A stretch of DNA of 12,838 nt. It comes from Acidobacteriota bacterium. Lineage in GTDB: Bacteria; Acidobacteriota; UBA6911. The notes under the pieces are model-generated. The model had not been told where the DNA came from. It saw only the letters and a list, made by a program, of their open reading frames with translations, and did no database searches. Within the stretch, counting starts at the first letter, position 1, and each line of letters begins with the position of its first letter. A program made the translations under genes and the position numbers. The DNA lies in contig JAHFUH010000092.1 in assembly GCA_023265215.1 (NCBI GenBank), forward strand, positions 1 through 12,838, read 5' to 3'. Shown one piece after another: positions 7,889 through 12,838 of the stretch.

Positions 7889-8662
7889 ATGATTCGGTCA
7901 TTTACAACAGTTGTGCTGGTGCTTCTAATCTCCGCCGTGAGCGTCAATGCCCAGATGAAAGCTTCTAATCAAGTGGGCATTGACGAAAAGCTGGGAAGGC
8001 AGATTGCGCTGGACACGATTCTGAAGGACGAATCCGGGAACGACGTCACGCTACGCCGGTTGATAGATAAACCTACCATCCTGATCTTCAACTATTTCCG
8101 CTGCCCCGGCATCTGCCCGGTTCTTATCAGCAACCTGGTGCAAGTGGTGAATAAAATCGATCTCGAACCGGGCAAGGATTACAGGCTGGTAGCCGTCAGT
8201 TTTGACCCGAGCGATACTCCCGAAACCGCGCGCGAGAAAAAGGCGAATTATCTGAACCAGATGAGAAGGCCTTTTTCGCCGGATTCCTGGCACTTCCTGA
8301 CCGGAAGCGCCGAAAACACCAGGGTTGTGGCGGATTCGGCAGGTTTCAACTATCGCCTGCAAGGAAATATGTATTCACATCCGGGTGCGATCATGCTGGT
8401 AACTCCCAAGGGAATTTTAAGCCGCTATTTGTACGGCACCAGTTTTGTCCCGGCGGATGTTGAGATAGCGGTGAAGGAGGCGGCCGGAGGCAAAGTGCTT
8501 CCCTCGATTTCGAGAGTTCTTTCTTTTTGCTATGTTTCCGATCCTCAGGGACGAGGTTATGTATTCAGCATTACACGTTTTGTCGGCGCGGCTACGGTTG
8601 TTCTCGCCGGAATTTTCGTAGTCTTTCTGTTAAAAGGAAAACCGAAGAAATCCAGTAACTGA
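7889..8662 (+). CDS. sco: Sco/SenC-family copper chaperone with C-terminal membrane anchor
   Basis: This is a 257-aa thioredoxin-fold protein of the SCO1/SenC family. An N-terminal signal peptide (about 1-22, ending VNAQ) is followed by the fold with CPGICP (Cys72 and Cys76, the CxxxC copper-binding and redox pair), VSFDPSDTPETA at about 103-114, and His164 in MYSHPGAIMLV as the third copper ligand. After LLSFCY-like residues near 211-215 (here VLSFCYVSDPQGRGY) a C-terminal helix at about 231-248 would anchor it in the membrane, an arrangement common in Sco proteins encoded next to ACIII and caa3 genes. It most likely delivers copper to, or reduces, the CuA site of CoxB. The start is ATG 7889, with GGAG at 7880-7883, 13 nt after the cytochrome c gene. 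It is the last gene before the first hairpin array. Confidence 0.95.
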   Translation: MIRSFTTVVLVLLISAVSVNAQMKASNQVGIDEKLGRQIALDTILKDESGNDVTLRRLIDKPTILIFNYFRCPGICPVLISNLVQVVNKIDLEPGKDYRLVAVSFDPSDTPETAREKKANYLNQMRRPFSPDSWHFLTGSAENTRVVADSAGFNYRLQGNMYSHPGAIMLVTPKGILSRYLYGTSFVPADVEIAVKEAAGGKVLPSISRVLSFCYVSDPQGRGYVFSITRFVGAATVVLAGIFVVFLLKGKPKKSSN

Positions 8663-9040
8663 AGTTGGAGCGCGGGCGTCTCGCCCCGGCCTTTTAAGGC
8701 CGGGAATTGGAGAAACCAAATGAAAGGTGTCGCGTAGGTCGTGAGAAAAAATTGAGACTCGAAATCTATAGGCCCGAAGGGCCGATAGTGAGTAGGCCCG
8801 GCCGTCAGGCCGGGAATGGAATTGAAGAGAAGATGAGCGCCAAAGGCGCGGCACTTCGAACGCTTGCTGGTGCCGGCCCTTCGGGCCTCGTTCCCATGAT
8901 ATCCATTCACCCCGAGCTAACGCTCGGGGCTATTCACTGCCGGCACTTCGCGCCTCGATTTCGGTTTTTTCTCAGGACTTATGCGACGGATTTGATTGGA
9001 TCCATTATCCCTGGCCTTAAAAGGCCGGGCTAAAATCATA

Positions 9041-9057
9041 TGGCCGCTACGCGGCCA
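9041..9057. repeat. Hairpin TGGCCGC-TAC-GCGGCCA
   Basis: This is a perfect 7-bp stem with a three-base loop, lying outside the symmetrical part of the first array. With the preceding GGCCTT-AA-AAGGCC hairpin it forms the 42-nt module 9014-9055, which recurs inverted after coxC. Confidence 0.85.
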
Positions 9058-9080
9058 AAACCGAAAACTATGCAGCATTG

Positions 9081-9130
9081 GGTGTCTCGCCCGCATGGAA
9101 ACAGAACAGAATATCTGCGGGCGAGACGCC
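9081..9130. repeat. Inverted repeat just upstream of coxA
   Basis: Arms at 9081-9095 and 9116-9130 (TCTCGCCCGCA core and its complement) match at 14 of 15 positions around a 20-nt loop. The right arm overlaps the terminal 22-bp repeat of the array, so this GC box occurs three times in the gap. Formed in mRNA, it would sit immediately before the coxA ribosome binding site. Confidence 0.75.
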
Positions 9131-9138
9131 CGCGCTCC

Positions 9139-9145
9139 AAGGGGA
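9139..9145 (+). promoter_or_regulatory. Ribosome binding site that fixes the coxA start
   Basis: AAGGGGA lies 4 nt before ATG 9150. It supports this ATG over the in-frame TTG at 9078, whose 24-residue extension is encoded by the repeat element. Its first two bases are the last two of the 22-bp terminal repeat. Confidence 0.65.
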
Positions 9146-9149
9146 ACGC

Positions 9150-10742
9150 ATGAGCTATATAGATGAGGGCGCGCGGAAGGGAATCCTGGGCTGGCTCCTT
9201 ACCACGGACCACAAAAGAATTGGGATATTGTACCTGGTGTCCATGGTCGCATTATTTTTCGTCGCCGTGACCCTTGGCGTTCTCATGAGAATTGAACAGC
9301 TGACGCTTAATCCGCCGATGTTTTCGCCGAAGACCTACAATGCGTTTTTTACCGTTCATGGCGTCATCATGATTTTTATGTTCGTGATCCCGGGCCTTTC
9401 CACGGTTTTCGGCAATTTTTTATTGCCGATCATGATCGGCGCAAGGGACGTTTCTTTTCCACGACTGAATCTCTTGTCATGGTACTTGTTTATTGCCGGA
9501 ACACTGATCGTGATTGCTTCGCTTTTTACAGGAAAAGGCGCGCCGGATACGGGGTGGACCTTTTATGCTCCTTATAGTCTCCAAAGCGGAACAAATGTCG
9601 CGTTGGGTGTTTTTGGGGTGTTTGTCATGGGATTTTCTTCGATCCTGACAGGCTTGAATTTTATTACAACGATCCACAGACTGCGTGCGCCGGGGATGAC
9701 CTGGTACCGAATGCCGCTTTTCGCCTGGTCTTTGTACGGGACTGCATGGATTCAGGTCCTTGCCACTCCAATCGTGGGAATCACGTTGCTCCTCGTGATC
9801 GCGGAACGCATTTTCGGTATCGGCGTGTTCGATCCAACCAAAGGAGGCGACCCGCTTTTATACCAGCATCTTTTCTGGATGTACTCGCATCCGGCGGTGT
9901 ACATCATGATTTTGCCGGCCATGGGCGCCATCACGGAGATAATTCCCACATTTGCGCACAAGACTATTTTCGGTTACCGATACATTGCCTATTCTTCGCT
10001 CGCCATCGCCTTCCTTGGGTCGCTCGTCTGGGGCCATCACATGTTTACAAGCGGGATGTCGGAAATATCAAATTTAGTATTTTCGCTTCTGACGTTCCTG
10101 GTGGCGGTTCCGAGCGCTATCAAAGTGTTCAATTGGACGGCAACGCTCTACAAGGGTTCCATTGAAGTCAAACCGCCCATGCTCTATGCCTTGACGTTTA
10201 TTTTTCTTTTCAGTATCGGAGGACTAACCGGTTTGATGCAGGGTGCGCTTGCAGTCAATTCCCAGGTGCATGACACCTACTTCATTGTTGGGCATTTTCA
10301 CTATGTCATGTTCGGCGGCACCGTAATGGGCTTTTTTGCTGCGCTTCTATACTGGTTTCCCAAAATGTCCGGCAAGACCTATAACGAAAAGATCGCCGAT
10401 TGGGCTTTGGCTCCCATTTTTGTGGGATTCAACATGCTTTACTTCAGTATGCTTGTCCTGGGATATATGGGGATGCCAAGACGGTACTACACCCACCTGC
10501 CCCAATACCACACCGGGCACATCATAGCATCCATCGGGGCATTCATACTTGCGAGCGGTGTTGTTCTGTTTTTCGGCAATTTTGTTGTTGCCCTATTTAA
10601 AGGGAAGAAGGCGGAACAGAATCCCTGGGGAGGAGTGACTCTGGAATGGCGGGTGCCGACACCACCGCCGCTGGAAAATTTTTCAGAAATTCCAACCATA
10701 ACCGAGCGCCCCTACATCTTCAATCCGGAGGCATCCCAATGA
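9150..10742 (+). CDS. coxA: Cytochrome c oxidase subunit I, A2-type haem-copper oxidase
   Basis: This is a 530-aa catalytic subunit with about twelve membrane helices that reduces O2 to water and pumps protons. Numbered from ATG 9150, the ligands are His70 (HGVIMIFMF) and His384 for low-spin haem a, His382 for haem a3, and His247, His296 and His297 for CuB. Tyr251 in YSHPAVY is the tyrosine that crosslinks to the CuB histidine. Alanine replaces the D-channel glutamate of A1 enzymes (HPEVY) and the preceding Tyr-Ser marks the A2 subfamily, as in Rhodothermus-type caa3 oxidases. HDTYFIVGHFHYVMFGG is intact, and the C-terminus EWRVPTPPPLENF is typical. The chosen start follows AAGGGGA, and MSYIDEGARKGILGWLLTTDHKRIG is the usual N-terminal sequence type. 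It overlaps coxC by 4 nt and is preceded by the repeat array rather than by coxB. Confidence 0.97.
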   Translation: MSYIDEGARKGILGWLLTTDHKRIGILYLVSMVALFFVAVTLGVLMRIEQLTLNPPMFSPKTYNAFFTVHGVIMIFMFVIPGLSTVFGNFLLPIMIGARDVSFPRLNLLSWYLFIAGTLIVIASLFTGKGAPDTGWTFYAPYSLQSGTNVALGVFGVFVMGFSSILTGLNFITTIHRLRAPGMTWYRMPLFAWSLYGTAWIQVLATPIVGITLLLVIAERIFGIGVFDPTKGGDPLLYQHLFWMYSHPAVYIMILPAMGAITEIIPTFAHKTIFGYRYIAYSSLAIAFLGSLVWGHHMFTSGMSEISNLVFSLLTFLVAVPSAIKVFNWTATLYKGSIEVKPPMLYALTFIFLFSIGGLTGLMQGALAVNSQVHDTYFIVGHFHYVMFGGTVMGFFAALLYWFPKMSGKTYNEKIADWALAPIFVGFNMLYFSMLVLGYMGMPRRYYTHLPQYHTGHIIASIGAFILASGVVLFFGNFVVALFKGKKAEQNPWGGVTLEWRVPTPPPLENFSEIPTITERPYIFNPEASQ

Positions 10743-11371
10743 ATAGCCCCGTGCCTGCTCAGCCTCCCATCCATGCGGAGTCCCACAAAGATTATGAGGG
10801 CGGAAAACTCGGGATGTGGCTGTTCCTGTTCACGGAGATTCTTCTCTTCGGAGGGCTTTTCATACTGTATTCCGCATATCGGGCGCGCTACCCGCTTGAA
10901 TTTCACGAGGGCGGCCAGCACCTGAATGTCATTATCGGGATAACCAATACAGTCGTCCTGCTCACAAGCAGCCTCACAGTTGCTTTGTCGATCGGGGCGA
11001 TTCGGCGGGGAAACCGCAGGATGGCTATTCAGTGCCTCTCCGGCACAATAACGCTGGGCGCTATTTTTCTGGTGAACAAATATATCGAATGGAGCGGCGA
11101 AATCCGTCACGGTTTATACCCGAATTCCCCCATTCTGCGGAAACGACCGCCCGGGGATCAAATATTTTTTGGGCTTTACTACTCAATGACCGGACTGCAC
11201 GGGTTGCATGTTTTAGCAGGAATCAGTCTTCTGTCCGTGATGCTTGCCCTGGTAATCAGAAAAAAAATAACCCGCGATGATTTCAATAAGCTGGAGAATG
11301 CCGGTCTGTACTGGCACCTGGTGGATGTGATCTGGATATTTCTTTTGCCGCTGCTCTACCTGGCGGCCTAG
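10739..11371 (+). CDS. coxC: Cytochrome c oxidase subunit III, short five-helix form
   Basis: The protein is 210 aa with five hydrophobic segments at about 25-46, 63-85, 99-117, 144-170 and 191-209, the short form of subunit III found in caa3 oxidases. Landmarks are the LGMWLFLFTEILLFGG helix with Glu33, which corresponds to a conserved membrane glutamate, NKYIEWSGEIRHG at 113-125, YYSMTGLHGLHVLAG at 147-161 and YWHLVDVIWIFLLPLLYL at the C-terminus. It stabilises the catalytic subunit and its proton uptake. ATG 10739 is chosen because GGAGG (10727-10731) lies 7 nt upstream and the start overlaps the coxA stop as ATGA; the frame is open further upstream, but that part lies inside coxA. It is followed by the second repeat array. 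Confidence 0.95.
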   Translation: MNSPVPAQPPIHAESHKDYEGGKLGMWLFLFTEILLFGGLFILYSAYRARYPLEFHEGGQHLNVIIGITNTVVLLTSSLTVALSIGAIRRGNRRMAIQCLSGTITLGAIFLVNKYIEWSGEIRHGLYPNSPILRKRPPGDQIFFGLYYSMTGLHGLHVLAGISLLSVMLALVIRKKITRDDFNKLENAGLYWHLVDVIWIFLLPLLYLAA

Positions 11372-11387
11372 GGCATGTTGATAAGGA

Positions 11388-11429
11388 GCCGCATAGCGGC
11401 GATAAGATATTAGCCCGGCCTTTTAAGGC
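11388..11429 (-). repeat. Inverted copy of the 42-nt hairpin module seen before coxA
   Basis: The reverse complement of this segment matches 9014-9055 at 38 of 42 positions without gaps. It holds the hairpin GCCGC-ATA-GCGGC (11388-11400) and the CCGGCCTTTTAAGGC hairpin. It begins 16 nt after the coxC stop, so coxA and coxC lie between inverted copies of the module. Confidence 0.85.
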
Positions 11430-11481
11430 TGACTGCGGCATGCACTTGGCACTGGGGGTAAATGCGTTGTGAAAACAGCCC

Positions 11482-11550
11482 GGAGATGCCAGCTTCAGCG
11501 CTTTAGGACGCTGCCCCGTTGGGGCAGAACGTAAACGGCGCTGAATCTCC
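11482..11550. repeat. Nested long hairpin in the coxC-coxD gap
   Basis: A layered stem can be drawn from outside in: GGAGA (11482-11486) with TCTCC (11546-11550), TTCAGCGC (11494-11501) with GCGCTGAA (11538-11545), TTT (11502-11504) with AAA (11533-11535), ACG with CGT, and CTGCCCC (11511-11517) with GGGGCAG (11521-11527) around loop GTT. Small bulges separate the layers. It could be a structured RNA element, but no known RNA family is recognised and transcription as a separate RNA is not shown. Confidence 0.7.
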
Positions 11551-11584
11551 TTAGCCTCAGTGGCACGTGTGGGTAACAGTCAGC

Positions 11585-11722
11585 TTTTAAGGCCGGGAGT
11601 TGCAGAGACGGATAATGCGTCGCATAGCGACGCCTGAATAATATGGCTTGTTGAGGATTATTCAACCGTCGCCTGGCGACGGATTGATAAGTTGCTGATA
11701 GACCCGGCCGCAAAAGGACGGG
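11585..11722. repeat. Second fold-back hairpin array, related to the sco-coxA array
   Basis: Two triplet-loop hairpins, GCGTCGC-ATA-GCGACGC (11617-11633) and CCGTCGC-CTG-GCGACGG (11666-11682), face each other around GAATAAT (11636-11642) and ATTATTC (11657-11663), centred near 11650. The left flank 11585-11609 matches 8692-8716 at 22 of 25 positions. The right flank 11676-11726 aligns without gaps to 8983-9033 (34 of 51). It is therefore a shorter version of the first array with the same order of modules. The rest of the 403-nt gap (11372-11774) shows no gene. Confidence 0.8.
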
Positions 11723-11774
11723 CTAAGTCATGTAGCCGTAACCGGCCGGAAGCTTAGCTGCATTGGAGAGTGCA

Positions 11775-12059
11775 ATGGCGGATGTGCACGGACACATTGT
11801 TCCCTATCGAACATTTGTGAGGGTTTGGCTGTTGCTGCTTGCTCTCACCTCTGTTCTGGTTGCCACGAGCATGCTGTTTCATCAAGCTTTGTCAGTTTGG
11901 GCTATGTTGATCCTGACTCCGATCAAAGCGGGCCTTGTGTTCTTTTATTTCATGCACCTGAAATATGAAAAGCCTTACTTGAGAGCTCTGTTTTTTCTTG
12001 CGCTCGGTTTATTGATAATACTTATCGGATTGCTGTTTTTTGACATTCTAAACAGGTGA
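11775..12059 (+). CDS. coxD: Cytochrome c oxidase subunit IV, prokaryotic type
   Basis: This is a 94-aa protein with three membrane helices at about 15-37, 40-61 and 69-90, matching the small prokaryotic subunit IV (COX4_pro-like) of aa3 and caa3 oxidases. The most telling part is ILTPIKAGLVFFYFMHLKYEKP at about 46-67, where KAxLVxxYFMHLK is the family hallmark. ATG 11775 is chosen because GGAGAG (11765-11770) lies 4 nt before it; an in-frame TTG at 11763 would add four residues that overlap this site. The subunit helps assembly or stability and has no redox centre. It follows the second repeat array and lies 4 nt before coxB, with which it is probably co-translated. Confidence 0.92.
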   Translation: MADVHGHIVPYRTFVRVWLLLLALTSVLVATSMLFHQALSVWAMLILTPIKAGLVFFYFMHLKYEKPYLRALFFLALGLLIILIGLLFFDILNR

Positions 12060-12063
12060 TGCC

Positions 12064-12838
12064 ATGCCGTTCCTGCCCCAGGCTTCCAGCGCTGCCGGAA
12101 GAGTGGATTCCGTTTTTCTGTTTATTTTAGTTGTCTGCGCAGTCTTTCTTGTCCTGATCACGGCGGCCCTGATCATTCTATTATTTAAATACAACAAAAA
12201 GAGACATCCGAAAGCTGTAGATATCGAAGGGAATGCATGGCTTGAGACAGCCTGGACAGTGATCCCGACCGCACTCTTTATGGTTATGTTCGTCTATGGC
12301 TGGACCAATTTCAGTTATATGCGTGAAACGCCGCGCGATGCCATGGTGATTGATGTCACGGCCCGCCAGTGGGCCTGGTCCTTTCAGTACCCCAATGGGA
12401 AGCGAACTTCGAATTTGTTCCTGGCTGAGAACAAACCTGTGAAACTGGAGCTTCATTCGCTCGACGTAATCCACGGTTTTTTTGTTCCTGCATTTCGAAT
12501 CAAAGAGGATGTCGTTCCGGGGCACAATAATTATACGTGGTTTGTTCCGTCGCAACTTGGATCCTTCGACATTGAATGCACGGTGATATGCGGCATCAGC
12601 CACGCTGTCATGCTTTCAAAAGTTGTTGTCGTTCCTGTCGAAGAGTTTGAAAAATGGTACTTCGGCAGCGAAGACGTTCCGGCTCCCAAACCGCGCAAGG
12701 CAATAGCCGCAACCGTAGTTGCAGCGGCTTCCAATGTTTCAGCCTTGAATATCCTCAATCAGAAATATTGCCCCACATGCCATTCCATAGACGGAAGTCC
12801 AGCCGTTGGTCCCAGTTTCAGGGGGCTTTACGGCAAAA
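12064..12838 (+). CDS. coxB: Cytochrome c oxidase subunit II with CuA and fused cytochrome c, 3' truncated
   Basis: The reading frame from ATG 12064 is open to the end of the window, 258 codons, and is cut there. Two membrane helices (about 16-42 and 60-82) precede a cupredoxin domain with the QWAWSFQYPNG motif near 104-114. CuA ligands are His137 (VIHGFFVPAF), Cys172, Cys176 and His180 in CTVICGISHAVM, with Met183. After a proline- and alanine-rich linker (about 205-225) a class I cytochrome c domain begins, with CPTCH (Cys236, Cys239, His240) and VGPSFRGLYGK, making this a caa3-type subunit II. It accepts electrons from cytochrome c or directly from ACIII and feeds haem a of CoxA. AGGTGA at 12054-12059, overlapping the coxD stop, serves as ribosome binding site. 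The axial methionine of the haem lies beyond the window. Its place after coxD is unusual, since coxB commonly precedes coxA. Confidence 0.95.
   Translation, partial: MPFLPQASSAAGRVDSVFLFILVVCAVFLVLITAALIILLFKYNKKRHPKAVDIEGNAWLETAWTVIPTALFMVMFVYGWTNFSYMRETPRDAMVIDVTARQWAWSFQYPNGKRTSNLFLAENKPVKLELHSLDVIHGFFVPAFRIKEDVVPGHNNYTWFVPSQLGSFDIECTVICGISHAVMLSKVVVVPVEEFEKWYFGSEDVPAPKPRKAIAATVVAAASNVSALNILNQKYCPTCHSIDGSPAVGPSFRGLYGK

Larger units (their letters stand above)
8665..9140. repeat. Fold-back array of GC-rich hairpins filling the sco-coxA gap
   Basis: The element fills nearly the whole 487-nt gap, starting 2 nt after the sco stop and ending 9 nt before the coxA ATG. Its ends are a perfect 22-bp inverted repeat (8665-8686 and 9119-9140, core GCGGGCGTCTCGCCC). 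Inside, hairpins are nested in matched pairs about a centre near 8860: 8685-8704 with 9010-9029, the 23-nt arms 8729-8751 with 8965-8987 (20 of 23 complementary), 8771-8783 with 8942-8954, 8797-8814 with 8910-8929, and 8837-8849 with 8875-8887. Most have stems of 5-9 bp and loops of 2-4 nt. Open frames across it are compositional. It resembles a REP/BIME-like mobile palindrome cluster; no transposase is present in the window. No promoter or terminator could be made out with confidence. Confidence 0.85.

Noticed and set aside
8685..8704. Intrinsic terminator after sco (CCCGGCCTT-TT-AAGGCCGGG)
   Set aside because: The stem is strong but is followed by AATTGGAG and not by a T-tract; it is one member of the symmetrical repeat array.
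8753..8772. Possible promoter TTGAGA...TATAGG before coxA
   Set aside because: The two boxes are about 9 nt apart, too short for a sigma70-type promoter, and the second overlaps a hairpin stem.
8707..9033. 108-aa plus-strand frame in the sco-coxA gap
   Set aside because: Its coding sequence consists of the hairpin repeats, it has no credible ribosome binding site, and the peptide changes with each repeat module.
8663..9149. CRISPR array
   Set aside because: Hairpins are of differing sequence and arranged symmetrically; there are no identical direct repeats with regular unique spacers.

Overview
The window is one continuous plus-strand gene cluster for an aerobic respiratory chain that needs no cytochrome bc1 complex. 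It encodes Alternative Complex III (ACIII, quinol:cytochrome c oxidoreductase), then a membrane-anchored monohaem cytochrome c and a Sco copper chaperone, then a caa3-type haem-copper oxidase. The combination of ACIII, an A2-type (YSHPxVY) oxidase and a cytochrome c fused to subunit II is known from Acidobacteriota, Bacteroidota, Rhodothermota, Planctomycetota and relatives. Moderate GC and the abundant GC-rich hairpin repeats fit an environmental bacterium of the Acidobacteriota type, but this taxonomic guess is weak.

Layout: the 3' end of actA (1-185, last three haem motifs); actB (about 200-3202, Tat signal, molybdopterin-enzyme-like domain and iron-sulphur domain); actC (3205-4608); an actD-actE fusion (4601-5725); a 96-bp gap holding a heptad-built hairpin (5724-5808); actF (5822-6964); cytochrome c with an unexplained C-terminal region (6961-7875); sco (7889-8662); a 487-bp gap filled almost end to end by a fold-back hairpin array (8665-9140); coxA (9150-10742); coxC (10739-11371); a 403-bp gap with a second, related hairpin array (11388-11774); coxD (11775-12059); and coxB with a fused cytochrome c domain, cut by the window end (12064-12838).

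How the genes work together: ActC (and perhaps ActF) sits in the membrane with the quinol. Electrons pass through the ActB iron-sulphur clusters and the ActA and ActE haems, then directly or through the separate cytochrome c to the haem domain of CoxB. From there they go through CuA to haem a and the haem a3/CuB site of CoxA. Sco probably helps load copper. Within the blocks most genes overlap or lie 3 to 13 nt apart. The exceptions are the actDE-actF gap and the two gaps around coxA-coxC, and all three hold hairpin repeats.

The main unusual content is non-coding. The array between sco and coxA has hairpins nested symmetrically about a centre near 8860. A second array between coxC and coxD uses the same modules in the same order about a centre near 11650. 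A 42-nt module at 9014-9055 recurs inverted at 11388-11429 with 38 of 42 matches, so coxA-coxC lies between inverted repeats. These look like REP/BIME-like mobile hairpin elements; their function is unknown. The protein-coding system itself is a known type, with two less usual features: the ActD-ActE fusion and the cox gene order A-C-D-B.
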